A DNA stretch of 64,000 nucleotides from Ideonella sp. (GTDB lineage: Bacteria; Pseudomonadota; Gammaproteobacteria; Burkholderiales; Burkholderiaceae_C). The DNA is taken from positions 62,001 to 126,000 of the forward strand of contig NZ_JADJDO010000001.1 of NCBI RefSeq assembly GCF_016702655.1, in the 5' to 3' direction. The position numbers and the translations under genes are program-made. The notes beneath the pieces were generated by a model. That model saw nothing but the letters and a program-made list of their open reading frames with translations, was not told the DNA's origin and did no database searches. Position 1 is the first letter of the stretch, and the number at the start of each line of letters is the position of its first letter. Shown in pieces: positions 45,582 through 56,313 of the stretch.

Positions 45582-46619
45582 TCAGCCCATGCGTCGGCGG
45601 GGTCCATGGCCAGCGAGTGCGCGGCCGAGAGCGACCTTGTCGGAGACGCCGAGCGTCAGGTAGGCCCCGCGCAAATAGGTGCGCACCGTGGCCGGGGCGA
45701 GGCCGGTCGCGCGCGCGATTTCCTTGTGCGAACGTCCGTCTGCATACAGCAGCGCGACGCTCATCTCCCGCGGCGGCAGCAGCGCGGCGCGCCGCTGCGG
45801 CGCGAGGCTCAGCAGAACCAGATCGCCGCACTGCTGAGTACCGAGCCGGCGCGCGCCGAGCTTCAGCGTGGCACGCGGCCCGCGCGCGGCAACCGCCAGA
45901 TCGGCCGGCAGCCGCGTGCCGTCCCACTGCGGATAGCGTTCGCGCAGCAGGAGCGCGAGGCGCGCGCCGACGTAGACGAAGTCGCCCAATCCATCGACAA
46001 GCCCATGCGCGTCGCTCGCGCTGCCGGCGTCGCCGACCAGCGCTGCGATGCGCGCGCTCCACCGCTGCATCAGGTGCGCGCTGAACTGCTCGAACAGCAC
46101 GCGGTGCGCCGCCTCGAACGGCGGCGACGCGCGGTGCCGGTACAGCGAGACGAACTGCAGCAGGCCGCTTCCCGCCAGCGCGCGGGTGATCGCCATCACG
46201 TGATAGAGATCGTGGCGGCGTGAGAAGGCCTCCACCACGGGCTCCGGGTCGGCATAGCCGACCTCGCACACCACGGTGTCCAGGCGTCGCATAGATTCGC
46301 TGGCGAAGCGGTCGGACGCGCTGATGCGATTCCATTCGCGCGCGAAGTCAGCGCTGAGGTTGATGCGGCCGCTGAGCCAGTTGCGCGGTGCAAGGCCATC
46401 CATGCCGCCCGAGCTCTCGCCCCACCACGCGGCGTCGAACGGCACGAGACTGCGCAGCCCCGCGAGGCCCTCGCTCATCAAGCGGGACGGGGAAACGTCG
46501 GCCGCCAGGCGATCGAGCGCGAGCAAGCGCGCGCTGAAGGCCTCGAACGTCTGGCGGCCGATCTGCATCGGCGGCAGTGTAGGCGGCTCGACCCGGTCAG
46601 ACTGCTCGGAGCCTGCCAA
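45582..46619 (-). CDS. LuxR-family transcriptional regulator
   Basis: This protein of up to 345 residues has a C-terminal LuxR helix-turn-helix: LPPREMSVALLYADGRSHKE, then IARATGLAPATVRTYLRGAY. The N-terminal ~270 residues (LVPFDAAWWGESSGG and others) form a GAF-like or unknown sensor, without the acyl-homoserine-lactone signature or a receiver Asp that I can see. A shorter start at residue 18 (MQIGRQTF) is possible. It is divergent from the aldehyde dehydrogenase operon and borders leader copy 2, which makes it the best local candidate to control both leader copies. Confidence 0.85.
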   Translation of the reverse strand: MAGSEQSDRVEPPTLPPMQIGRQTFEAFSARLLALDRLAADVSPSRLMSEGLAGLRSLVPFDAAWWGESSGGMDGLAPRNWLSGRINLSADFAREWNRISASDRFASESMRRLDTVVCEVGYADPEPVVEAFSRRHDLYHVMAITRALAGSGLLQFVSLYRHRASPPFEAAHRVLFEQFSAHLMQRWSARIAALVGDAGSASDAHGLVDGLGDFVYVGARLALLLRERYPQWDGTRLPADLAVAARGPRATLKLGARRLGTQQCGDLVLLSLAPQRRAALLPPREMSVALLYADGRSHKEIARATGLAPATVRTYLRGAYLTLGVSDKVALGRALAGHGPRRRMG

Positions 46620-46636
46620 ACGGCATGCTGTGCGAA

Positions 46637-46757
46637 GGCCGCGAAACGGCAGCTTCGTGGTACCGGAGGGCTCATTTCGGGATCAATGCGCGGCGGCCGG
46701 ATGTTGCAATGAGGCCATCTCGAAACACCCCATTCCACAGCCACAGCAAGACATGAG
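46637..46757 (+). promoter_or_regulatory. Leader region shared with the 26.08-kb operon (copy 2)
   Basis: This region upstream of the aldehyde dehydrogenase gene matches the complement of 26077-26198. Common blocks, in the same order, are GGCCGCGAAACGGCAGCTTC, GATCAATGCGCGGCG, ATGTTGCAATGA and CACAGCCACAGC. It includes the space between divergent genes, so it should hold the promoter and regulator sites for the operon to the right and possibly for the LuxR gene. Confidence 0.75.
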
Positions 46758-46765
46758 CTCCCCGT

Positions 46766-48244
46766 ATGAACACCGCCGTCATCGAGCGCCTAGCCGGCAC
46801 CGGCCGTCTGGATCGCATCTTCATCGACGGTGAGTGGGTGCTGCCTGCAGGGCAGGCCCGCAGCGCCGTCATCGATCCGTCGACCGAAGAAGCGGTCGCG
46901 GAGATCGCGCTGGGCAACTCGCAGGACGTCGACGCAGCCGTGGCCGCGGCGCGGCGCGCCTTCGCCACCTGGTCGGTCAGTTCCCCGCAGAGCCGGGCCG
47001 CGCTGCTCGACCGCATCCACGCCCTGATTCTGGAGCGCACCGAAGCGTTCGCGCAGGCGATCTCGCAGGAGATGGGTTGCGCCATTACCGTGGCGCGCGG
47101 CGCACAGGTGCCGATTGCGGCGGAGCACGTGCGCGTGGCCCGCGACCTGGCGGCGAGCTACCCCTTCGTCACGCACCGGGGCGACACAGCCATCCTGCGC
47201 GAAGCCATCGGCGTGTGCGGCCTGATCACGCCCTGGAACTGGCCGCTCTACCAGATCACCGCGAAGGTGGGCCCTGCCCTGGCGGCGGGTTGCACCATCG
47301 TCCTGAAGCCCAGCGAACTGTCGCCGCTGAGCGCGCTGTTGTTCGCTGAAGTGGTGCACGACGCCGGCATTCCGGCGGGTGTGTTCAACCTGGTCAGCGG
47401 CACCGGGCGGAGGTGGGCGCCGAGCTGTCTGCGCGCCCGGACGTGTACATGGTCTCGGTCACCGGCTCCACCCGGGCCGGCGTGCTGGTGGCGCAGGCGG
47501 CCGCGCCAACCGTCAAGCGCGTGGCGCAGGAACTCGGCGGCAAGTCGCCCAACCTCATCCTGCCCTATGCCGACTTCGCCCGCGCCATACCGGCTGCGGT
47601 CGCGGCGGGCATGCGCAACGTCGGCCAGTCCTGCAGCGCGCCCACGCGCATCATCGTGCCGCGCGAACGTCTCGCGGAGGTCGAGCGCCTCGCGTGCGAG
47701 ACGGCGTCCGCGTTCGTCGTCGGCGATCCGCGTTCGCCGCAGACCACGCATGGCCCGGTCGCCAACCGTGCCCAGTTCAACCGAGTGCAGGAGATGATCG
47801 GTGTCGGCATCGCCGAAGGCGCGCGGCTCATCCATGGCGGCCCCGGTCGGCCGCAGGGGCTAGAGCGCGGCTGCTACTGCCGCCCTACCCTCTTCTCCGC
47901 GGTGCAGCCGCAGATGCGGATCGCGCAGGAAGAGATCTTCGGCCCGGTGCTGGTCATCATCGCCTACGACAGCGTGGACGAGGCGGTGGAGATCGCCAAC
48001 GGCACGGAGTACGGCAGGCGCCCACGTGCAAGGGCAGGACCTCGCGGCCGCGCGTGCGGTGGCCGCGCGCATCCGTGCCGGGCAGGTGCACATCAACAAC
48101 CCGCCGTGGAGCCCGGATGCGCCCTTCGGCGGCTACAAGCGCTCGGGCAACGGGCGCGAATACGGCGTCGAAGGCCTGGAGGAATACCTCGAGACCAAGG
48201 CCATCCTCGGCTACGGGGAACGTCCGGCGCCCGCCGCCGCCTGA
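46766..48244 (+). pseudogene. Aldehyde dehydrogenase family protein, two frameshifts
   Basis: The ~490-residue protein is read in three frames. From 46766 it gives DRIFIDGEWVLPAGQARSAV and GLITPWNWPLYQITAKVGPA. From about 47409 it gives RVAQELGGKSPNLILPYADF (general-base Glu) and NVGQSCSAPTRIIVPRERL with the catalytic Cys. From about 48012 it gives VHINNPPWSPDAPFGGYKRS and GLEEYLETKAILGYG. One base is missing near 47409, and the frame is also broken near 48012. Active-site residues are all present. It would oxidise an aldehyde, perhaps made by the FAD oxidoreductase two genes downstream. Confidence 0.85.
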
Positions 48245-48290
48245 ACGCGCCAACGCAAATGAACCACCGCAATTCAAAGGAACAATCACC

Positions 48291-49010
48291 ATGACCGCGG
48301 CCCGGATGCTGCATCGCGCCGATGGCGCCCCCGTTTCAACCTCCTTCCGCAGGGCAGCGCTCGGCACGGTCGATCCCTTTGCGCGCCATCGCGAGATTGC
48401 CTGGGAAGGCCGGGGCGCGATGAGCGTCGGCCGCGTCAGCTTCATCGGTGAAGTGGATGTGGCGAACTTTCCCCACACCGAGACGATCGTCGTCGTGGAA
48501 GGCAAGCTCAGCCTGATCGCTGCCGATGCCGCGCCGCTGGTGCTGCGCCGTGGCGAAGGCGCCGTCATCGCGCGCGGCACAGCCTTGCGTATCCAGACGG
48601 CGTCGCGCGCGCAGTTCGTGTTCTGCGCGGCCGCGGCCGAGCTGGCAAACCAGCCCGGCATCACCCGGCTGCGCGCCGACGCCGACTTCAAGCCGTCCAA
48701 CTCGCTGCCGGCCGAAGTGCTGCTGGGCCCGGCCCCGCAGTGCCGCAGCGACAACGTCTTCAAGGACGAGTTGACGGGGGTCGTCGCCGGCACCTGGGAC
48801 TCGACGCCCTACCGCCGCATCGTTCGCCCCCACCGCCTCAACGAGTTCATGGTCCTGCTGGACGGCAGCGTGCGCTTCGCAGCCCCCGATGGCAGCGTGC
48901 TGTCCGCCGGCACCGGCGATGCGCTGTTCGTGCCGCAGGGCGCACCGATCGGCTGGGAAAGCAGCGATCGCGTGGTCAAGTTCTACGTGTGCCAAAGCGT
49001 CCCGGCCTGA
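48291..49010 (+). CDS. Bicupin protein (DUF861-type cupin domains)
   Basis: This 239-residue protein contains two cupin halves. The first shows NFPHTETIVVVEGKLSLIAA and VLRRGEGAVIARGTALRIQ; the second RIVRPHRLNEFMVLLDGSVR and VLSAGTGDALFVPQGAPIGW. The DUF861-like pattern suggests binding or regulation related to a small metabolite; many relatives sit beside amine or amino-acid oxidoreductases without known activity. The ATG at 48291 is 46 bp after the aldehyde dehydrogenase, and the next gene starts 21 bp after the stop. Confidence 0.78.
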   Translation: MTAARMLHRADGAPVSTSFRRAALGTVDPFARHREIAWEGRGAMSVGRVSFIGEVDVANFPHTETIVVVEGKLSLIAADAAPLVLRRGEGAVIARGTALRIQTASRAQFVFCAAAAELANQPGITRLRADADFKPSNSLPAEVLLGPAPQCRSDNVFKDELTGVVAGTWDSTPYRRIVRPHRLNEFMVLLDGSVRFAAPDGSVLSAGTGDALFVPQGAPIGWESSDRVVKFYVCQSVPA

Positions 49011-49031
49011 AGCGACGATCGAACCCCAGCC

Positions 49032-50357
49032 ATGTCACACCCACTGCGTCTCGTTGAGACCTCGCCCAACCTGCCAGCCCGTGCCGACGTCGTCGTGATC
49101 GGCGGCGGGATCATCGGTGTCTTCACCGCCTACTACCTGGCCCAGCGCGGGCTGTCGGTCGCCCTGGTCGAAAAGGGCCGCATCGGCGCCGAGCAATCGA
49201 GCCGCAACTGGGGCTGGTGCCGCCAGCAGAACCGCGACGCGCGCGAACTGCCCATGGCCACCCGCAGCCTCGAGCTGTGGGATCAGTTTGCCGCCGACAG
49301 CGGCGAAGACACGGGCTTCAAGCGCTGCGGCTTGCTGTACCTGAGTAACGACGAGGCCCAGATCGCCGGCTGGGCCAAGTGGCGCGAGTTCGCGACGACG
49401 GCTGGCGTGACTACGCACATGCTGAGCGGCCGCGAGGCCTCGGAGCGGGGCCAGGCGACCGGCCGCGCGTGGAAAGGCGGCGTCTTCTCCCCCACCGACG
49501 GCACGGCCGATACGGCCAAGGCGGCGCCGGCCGTCGCAGCCGCGATCATGAAACTCGGCGGCACCGTGCACCAGAACTGCGCCGCGCGCGGCATCGAGAT
49601 GGAGGGTGGCCGGCTCAGCGGCGTCGTGACCGAAGCCGGGACCATCAAGACCCGCACCGCCGTGCTCGCAGGCGGTGCGTGGGCGTCCTCGTTCTGCAAC
49701 CAGCTCGGCGTGCAGTTTCCGGTGGCCACGGTTCGCCAATCGATGGTCCGTCTGGCACCGGTCGAGCAGCAACTGCCGGCCGCGCTGACCAGCCCGCACG
49801 TCGCCATCACCCGCCGCCCGGACGGCCACTACGTCCTGGCCATCAGCGGCCGTGGGCGTGCCGACCCCACGGCGCAGATGCTGCGCTTCGCGCCGCAGTT
49901 CTTGCCGATGTTCGCCAAGCGCTGGCGCAACGTGTTTCCCGGCGGCCTGGAAGGCATGCGCTGGGGCCACGAAACGCGAGCGAAATGGAAGCTGGACGCG
50001 CCCACACCGATGGAGCGGGCGCGCATCCTCGACCCGAAGCCCGACCCCGCGGGCGTGCGCGAAACCCACCGCCGTGCCATCGACATGTTGCCGGCGCTGC
50101 GCGAAGCCCGCATCGCCAATACCTGGGCGGGCTACATCGACAGCACGCCCGACGGCGTGCCGGGGATCGGCGAGCTGCCGCAGGTTCCCGGGCTCATCCT
50201 GGCCGCGGGCTTCTCCGGCCACGGCTTCGGCATCGGCCCCGGCGCGGGCCACCTGATCGCCGACCTGGTGTCCGGGGCCAAGCCGATCTTCGATCCGGCA
50301 CCTTTCGACCCCGCCCGGTTCAAGGAGTCGATGTGGGGCAAGGTGGCTGATTTCTAG
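49032..50357 (+). CDS. FAD-dependent oxidoreductase (DadA-like, DAO family)
   Basis: This 441-residue flavoenzyme has the FAD motif DVVVIGGGIIGVFTAYYLAQ, then SSRNWGWCRQQNRDAREL, a hallmark block of one DadA-like subgroup. C-terminal FAD contacts are in LILAAGFSGHGFGIGPGAGH. It probably oxidises an amino acid or amine. It is the last gene of the operon with the aldehyde dehydrogenase and bicupin. The similar PuuB-like enzyme at 24-25 kb is in the operon with the matching leader. It converges on the restriction gene 68 bp away. Confidence 0.87.
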   Translation: MSHPLRLVETSPNLPARADVVVIGGGIIGVFTAYYLAQRGLSVALVEKGRIGAEQSSRNWGWCRQQNRDARELPMATRSLELWDQFAADSGEDTGFKRCGLLYLSNDEAQIAGWAKWREFATTAGVTTHMLSGREASERGQATGRAWKGGVFSPTDGTADTAKAAPAVAAAIMKLGGTVHQNCAARGIEMEGGRLSGVVTEAGTIKTRTAVLAGGAWASSFCNQLGVQFPVATVRQSMVRLAPVEQQLPAALTSPHVAITRRPDGHYVLAISGRGRADPTAQMLRFAPQFLPMFAKRWRNVFPGGLEGMRWGHETRAKWKLDAPTPMERARILDPKPDPAGVRETHRRAIDMLPALREARIANTWAGYIDSTPDGVPGIGELPQVPGLILAAGFSGHGFGIGPGAGHLIADLVSGAKPIFDPAPFDPARFKESMWGKVADF

Positions 50358-50425
50358 GTTTGCCGCGCCGGGCCGGCGACCCGTGCCAAATCCACCATGA
50401 CACAGCGTCGGCGATGGGCCTTGAC

Positions 50426-52951
50426 TACTCATAGTCCTCAGCCAGGGACCACTGAACAAAGCTGCAGCGTTCTTCGCCGATGCGATTGCCAAACGAACAT
50501 CGGCTCTGGTGAGATCCAGGACACGCAGCCTGCCTACCACCTCCGCCACAGACTCGATGCGGCGGTACGAGCCGGGGTGGCCCTCGGCGTACAAGGCAAG
50601 CCCTGCCAGCTTTGCAAGCGCGTCTGCCAAGTGCAGGCCATGCGGGTCGACGATGTCGGCGACGACGCTCCCATCCGCCTCGATGGCGAAGAAGATGAAG
50701 TCCGGACGAACGATGCCGTACTGCTCGCCCGAGAGGTAGGCAATGCCGAGGGACGACTGCCCGGGCTGCTGAGGATTGCGATACCAGAACGCGAACCCCT
50801 GGCGCCTCGTCTCCGTCTCGATCACCTTCGCTTCCCAACTGTTCAGCAATCGTTCAAGCGCACCTTCGTGGGCTCGAAACGACCCTCCGGTTTGACCAGA
50901 TCGACGTCCTGCGGCTCGGCGCTCATCTCCCTGACCTGGCGATACGACTCCTGGCGGTCGTGCGACAGCCGCTTGATCGCAGCGCCTGTAGGTCTCAGCC
51001 ACGCCTTGGCCAACTTGTCCGCCTCGGCATCAAAGATCGGCTGCAGCTCCGTCACCAAGCCCAAGCGGCCACGGAAACACGCGCCTCGACGAGTGCTTCC
51101 TCGAAGGCATCCGCGTCCTCCGGGTCGGCCACCCGGTAGGCCAGGGCATCGACATAAGTGCGCGTGATATCGGGGCTGAAGATGCGCGCCGCGCGCCGGT
51201 AGGCATCGTCGATGACGGCCATGTCCGCGTCTTCCCAGAACTGGTTGAAGGTCTTGGTCTTGCCCTTCATGTCGGCGACCACCGTCTTGCCGTCGACGGT
51301 CAACACGGCTTTGCGACGAGCTTCGATCTTGGCCTTCTCGCTGTCCTGCAAACGGTCCAGCACGCCATGCATGGCCGCATGCGCCTTCTTGCCGGCGCCG
51401 GGCAGGATGTCGTCCGAGGCCAACTCGTGCGCGAGCGCCGTCAGGCGCTTGGCGGGCTTGGCGCCGCGTTGCGGCCGCGTCTGCGACGGCAGGGACTCGA
51501 ATTTGTCCCACACCGCCATGGGCCTGCGGGTTGGGCTTCATCTCGACCGGGTTGATCAGCACGCGCCCCGGCGGCGGCGGCGCGCTGTCGTCACCCTTCA
51601 TCAACGCATCGACGACTTCGCCGACGGACTTGGCGTTGAACCTGGGCAGCAGGCAATCCACCGCGTTCAGGCGGTCACTGCCGGGGATGCGGCGGGCCAG
51701 CGGCGAACGCACCATGCGCCCCAGCAGCTGGGTGATGTGCGTGCGGTCGGTGGCCGCGCGGAACGACACCATCACCTCGGCGCGCGGGCAGTCCCAGCCC
51801 GTGCTGATGGCGTCCTTGGCGATCAGCACCCGCACCCAGGTCGACTCCTGCACCCGCTCGGGCGCGATGTGGGGCACGTGTCGATGGCCGAACTGCTGCG
51901 TGCTGTGCTCGCCGAACACGTGCGCGACGCTGCCGCTCGGCAAGCCGGGCCATTGCTGGTAGATGGTGTCCAGCGCGCGCCCGATGTCGTTCGGGTCGGG
52001 CGTGTTGGGTACCTGCAGCACCATCAGCGGAATCACCGCGTGTGCCTCCTCCTGCTGCTTCGCGTAATCGGCCCAGGCCGTCGGTGATCGCCTTCAGTTT
52101 GTCGGTGGCGCGGCGCACCAGCACGGTATCGAAGTCGCCCACCTCATCGGGCATGTCGACGAGGAGGGCGTCCTTGATCAGGCCGGACTCTTGCACCTTG
52201 GCCGCATCCACGGCCACGTCGGGCAGCGTGATGCGCTTTTGCGCGCCCTCCATTGCCTTCTTGAAGCGCTCCACCGTCGCCGAGATGCCCCACACCACCG
52301 GAATGCCCGGCACTCCGTGTGCGCCGTTGATCAGGCGCTGCACGATGGTGCTCTTGGCGTTCAGGCTCGCGGCCGTCGGTTTGCCCATGCCGCGGTGCGC
52401 TTCGTCGAGCACCAGGTACAGCGTCAGGTCCGGGTCTTCGATGGTGTTGCGGATCGTGTCCCAGATCGTGTGCGAGCGCAGGTCGGGCCGCGTCTCGGGC
52501 AACAGCGTGCCGGCCCTGGCCTCCACCTCTTCGGGGTCGAAGCCGCGCACCAGCAGGCTGTTCTTGCCCAGCTTCTGCGTGTTTAGGAAGTAGATCTTGC
52601 CGGCCTGGAACTTGGCGCGGTTGAAGGTGTTCTCCACCGCCACCATGTCGGTATGGCGGATGCGGTCGCTGGCCTCCATCAGGCGGAAGCGCGTCTGCTC
52701 GTTCAGAGACGGGTCATCGCTGAACCAGATGACGACAGCGCCAGGGTCGGCGTCGAAGTCGACCTCGTCGTCACCGTGGAACAGGGCTTCGAAGGCCGCC
52801 GCGGCCATCACCGTCTTGCCGGCGCCGGTGACGGCGGTCAGCGAGAAGGCGGTCTTGTCGGCGTCGCCGTGCCACCTTGGCGGCCTTTCTTCAGGTTCAC
52901 CAGTGCATCGCGCACCGCCTCGGTCTGGTAGTCCTTGAGCGTGAACTTCAT
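50426..52951 (-). pseudogene. res: Type III restriction enzyme, Res subunit, frameshifted
   Basis: The helicase/endonuclease subunit (~840 codons) is broken by at least five frame changes. It starts at 52951 (MKFTLKDYQTEAVRDALVNL). The Walker A segment is TAVTGAGKTVMAAAAFEALF in the next frame, the DEAH-like box VLDEAHRGMG, then TWVRVLIAKDAISTGWDCPR and ITQLLGRMVRSPLARRIPG (helicase VI). The C-terminal part has IVRPDFIFFAIEADGSVVAD and a natural end LAEDYE at 50428. It needs Mod to recognise DNA. Given the frame changes in both subunits, the system may be dead or the sequence may contain indels. Confidence 0.82.
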
Positions 52952-52954
52952 GCC

Positions 52955-55084
52955 CTATTCCCCGTTCGCGAAGCTGAAGTTGGTCAGGTACGACTCATAC
53001 AGCCGTACCGGCTCCACGCCGTCCGGCAGGCGGCGCGCAAGCGCCTGGAAGCGGCGGTCGTCGTCGGTGACGATGAAGGCCACCCGCATGTCTTTCGCGT
53101 TGCTCACTGCCTTGATGAACGGCGTGGCGGTATCCACCTCCGCCAGCAGCCCGTAGGCCTGCACCACCGCCCACCCCGCGGCGGGCAGCTTCTCGATGCG
53201 TGGGCCGCGACTGCCGGCGCGCAGCCACAGCAGTGGCGCGATGCGCGCGAAGGCGCGGTTGTGGGTGATCGAGACCGGCGTTTCGTAGGTCAGGGTGAAG
53301 AACTCGGCGTTCTCCTCGAAGCCGTCGGCCATCGGGAACTCGTCGGTGAACTTGTAGTCGCCCTTGATGGGCTCGCCGTCGGGTGTCTTGCCGGTGATGG
53401 CGGCTTGCACGCGGGCTTGGTGATGTAGTCGCAGATGCCCACTTGCTCCCACTCGGGATCGCCAGGCCGCAGCCCCTTTTGCGCACAACTTCCTGCTCAT
53501 CCGCGGCCACCTCGTTGTTGGTGACCGAGATGCACTGGCGCCGCCCCCGTCCTGGCGGTTCAGGCGCATGACGGCGTGGGCGGTTGTGCCGGAGCCAGAG
53601 AAGAAATCCAAGACAACGGCATCGTGCTTTTCCTGGCAACAAAGAAACGCAGTGCGTCTTCCACCGCATACAACGACTCCTCGGGAATGGGAACTTCCGT
53701 CCAGGAAGGGGAGCGCAACACCCAAGACCCGTATGCGCCTGAGTCATGTGACTCGCCTCCTTCCATGTTGTTTTTGGTCGCACCGATTTGCCGGCTGGAT
53801 CCGCCACGAGTCAAGGAACCATCGGTGCGCTGTCCGGACTTGAGCAACTTCCCGGCGGCGATCTTCTTGACCTTGCGCGTTGCGCAGGTACGAAAAAGAC
53901 ATTCAAGGCTGCTAAGTCCGACCTTGGTCCGTGCTTTGAAACTCTCGCGAGCCCAGCATCGAAAGATTTTCTTCAGCCTAGCGGCTATCAGCCCCCAGTT
54001 CATTTCCATGCCATCTTCTTCGCGAATCGGGAGAACAGCAGTGCATCCGGAAACGGCGGGAACGTTCGTACGCGACTCGACCTGCACCGCGCCGGTTCCT
54101 ATCGTTGAGTTGATAGTCAGGGTCGCACTTGCTATAGGATCGCGGTAAAACTGTGCCCGCCGCCCTAACGCCGCGAGCGGACTCCACATCCGTTCTGCTC
54201 GAATATCGCCATCTGATCTTGAGCGAAGCGCCGTCGCCTGCGTGGTTTGCAGGGGGCGCTGCCCCAAAGAACACAAAGAAGATGAACTCGTCGGTTCGCG
54301 AGAAGTAGGTCGTTCGTGCCGTCCCTTTCGGGTTGATCACCGACGAGACCATCTGGACTGCCGCTTCCGGAAACGCTTGCTCCAGCAGAAGCCCCAATCG
54401 CAGGTACTCCTTTTCGTCAATCGTGACGATCAGCACCGAGCCCGTGGGCTTCAGCAATTCCTTCGCCAACTGCAACCGCCGCTCCATCATCGCCAGCCAC
54501 TTGCTGTGCCGATAAAGGTCGTCGCTCTCGACGTAGTCGTTGTTGTATTTCCAGTCCTTCGCGCCGGTGTTGTAGGGCGGGTCGATATAGATCGCATCCA
54601 CCTTGCCGCGGTGCGTGTAGGTCAGCGCCTTCAGCACGTGGTAGTTCTCGCCGTTGATGACGGTGTGGTGCGGCTTGTCGCCGCCGCGCTGCACCTTGCC
54701 CGTGCTCACCAGGCCCGGATAGATCGTGTCGCGGAACTCGGCCACCACCACCAGGTCGTCCAGCGCCACGGTCTGCGCTTCGGGCGTCTGCCCGTCCAGC
54801 AGATCGAGGGTCGCCACGCTGCCGCCACCCGTCTTGTGGATGGCCTTGATCTGCCAAAGCCGCGGGTCGCCCTTCTTCGTCGAACCGCGCGGCGGCAGCA
54901 CGCGCACCTTGTCGCCCTTGCGGATGGGCCGCTGCGGCAATTCCACCGCTTCCGGGCGATGGCGCTCGAAGTTCAGTCCGAAGGGCAGGCGCGACGAGAG
55001 CTGCTTGAACTCACGGTCCAGGTCGGCGCCCAGTTGCGGGTCTTTGGCCTTGGCCTGGGCAATCAGGTCGGTCAGTCGGGACAC
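52955..55084 (-). pseudogene. mod: Type III DNA methyltransferase, Mod subunit, frameshifted
   Basis: The adenine methyltransferase subunit starts with GTG at 55084 (SRLTDLIAQAKAKDPQLGAD). It carries the catalytic motif AIYIDPPYNTGAKDWKYNND and, much later, the AdoMet-binding motif VLDFFSGSGTTAHAVMRLNR, the order expected for type III Mod. About 54250-53560 is read in another frame (MEMNWGLIAARLKKIF), and further changes follow near 53560-53400. The C-terminal domain ends LTNFSFANGE at 52955. The target-recognition domain is the central part. The stop lies 3 bp from the Res start. Confidence 0.82.
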
Positions 55085-55160
55085 ACGTGCTCCTGCGTTT
55101 CTCGCTGCGGCCTTGGGCCGCTGCAATCCGTGGTTGTCAGGCGCCGCAAGGCGCTGCAGT

Positions 55161-55581
55161 TCAGGGCTGCCAAGGATCGATCACGGAGGCGCCCGCAGCC
55201 TTGAACGGGCCGGTATCCCGGGTGGCCACCGCAAGGCCGTTGGCAGCGGCGATGGCAGCGATATAGCCATCGGCGCTGGCAATGGCCAACCCCGCGGCGC
55301 GGGCCGTGGACATCAGCGCGGCATAGGCCTGGGTGCAGGCCAGGTCGAAGGGCAGCACGCGGCCGGCAAACAGCGGCAGCACCCGCGTCTCCAGGCTTTG
55401 ATGCAAGCCGCTGCGGCGCCGGCCCGCGGGCAGCAGCGCCACGCCGGCGCGCAGTTCGGCCACCGTGATGGCCGACAGAAACATCGTTTCCAGCGGCTGG
55501 GCGTCGATCCACGCGATGACGCGCTCGTCGGGCGCCGGGCGCAGCGGCTCCCGACACCACGTTGGTGTCGAGCAGGATCAC
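55161..55581 (-). pseudogene. PIN-domain toxin (FitB/VapC type), one-base frameshift
   Basis: The start GTG at 55581 gives ILLDTNVVS with the first PIN Asp. After one extra G near 55552 the frame continues as DERVIAWIDAQPLETMFLSA, then ITVAELRAGVALLPAGRRRS (Glu) and IASADGYIAAIAAANGLAVA with TRDTGPF (Asp residues). The C-terminal end DPWQP is typical of FitB-like toxins. The GTGA overlap with the antitoxin gene supports the start. The toxin may be inactive if the extra base is real. Confidence 0.78.
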
Positions 55582-55838
55582 TCGAAGCTCGGCGGGCTAG
55601 CGGGGAGCTTGTTGCGCACCTGCTCGAAGACGGCGAACTCGTCGTCGCTGAGCTTGGCCCGCCGGCCCATGTCAGCCAGCATCGAGCCCAGCCTGACCCG
55701 CCCCTGCGGGCTGATGGCGGATTCGAGAATCTCGCGCACCTCGGCCTCCATGCTGTGGCCGCGTCGCGCGGCGCGCACGCGCAGTGCACGGTGCACCTCG
55801 TCCGGAAGGTTGCGCACAGTCAGCATGGCCATCGTCAT
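55578..55838 (-). CDS. FitA-like ribbon-helix-helix antitoxin
   Basis: This 86-residue protein begins with the FitA-type RHH motif MLTVRNLPDEVHRALRVRAA, RRGHSMEAEVREILESAI, followed by a toxin-binding C-terminal tail (SDDEFAVFEQVRNKLP). It overlaps the PIN toxin gene by 4 bp. Start at 55838 (MTMAMLTV); the second Met at residue 3 or 5 is an alternative. Confidence 0.85.
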   Translation of the reverse strand: MTMAMLTVRNLPDEVHRALRVRAARRGHSMEAEVREILESAISPQGRVRLGSMLADMGRRAKLSDDEFAVFEQVRNKLPASPPSFE

Positions 55839-55897
55839 CGCTCCTTCGAGCACCCAATGCATGCATTGTAGGCTGATGCCTGCATCCATGCGGCGCT

Positions 55898-56200
55898 GTG
55901 CCAAGTTGCCTGCGCAGTCGCAGGAACCGGCACCTCCGTGCCGTGATGCCGGCGCGCTTGGGTCCCGGCGTCTGGCACGACATGCCGGCCGTCGCGATGG
56001 CCGTGCTGGAGGAACGCGAGGAGACCGCGCGGCTTTGGCTGCTGGCGTGGCCGACACCACTTGACGAGGCGCAGATGACCGAGCTGCACAGCGCGTTCGG
56101 CGCACACGTGGCAAGTGGTGGCCGATTCCCGGCAAGCGCGCTGCGGTACGCGACGTTGAAAGTCAGGACCAAGCAAAGTTCCGGCAAGCGTCCCGATTGA
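55898..56200 (+). CDS. Possible hypothetical protein or fragment
   Basis: A 100-codon frame has a protein-like middle part (GPGVWHDMPAVAMAVLEERE, TARLWLLAWPTPLDEAQMTE) but an unusual Arg-rich start and no family that I recognise. A shorter start at residue 17 is possible. It may be a remnant. It is divergent from the FitAB-like pair. Confidence 0.3.
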   Translation: MPSCLRSRRNRHLRAVMPARLGPGVWHDMPAVAMAVLEEREETARLWLLAWPTPLDEAQMTELHSAFGAHVASGGRFPASALRYATLKVRTKQSSGKRPD

Positions 56201-56313
56201 AGCGGATTCCACTTGCGCCCCTGTGAATGCGGCATATCCGCAGGCGCCGGATTCATAGACCTCCATCCACCATCGATCCCGAGGCGTGACGGTCACCTGA
56301 CCGCAGGTCGCCG

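Noticed and set aside
43333..45663. 776-codon plus-strand frame opposite the YtcJ-like gene
   Set aside because: It is a composition shadow; the minus strand has a signal peptide and catalytic motifs.
49035..51002. 655-codon minus-strand frame spanning the DadA-like gene and the end of res
   Set aside because: Only its first part (down to about 50450) is the real C-terminal part of Res; the rest is the antisense of the oxidoreductase gene.
50426..55084. Phase-variable type III system
   Set aside because: No tandem simple-sequence repeat was seen at the frame breaks, which are spread over both genes.
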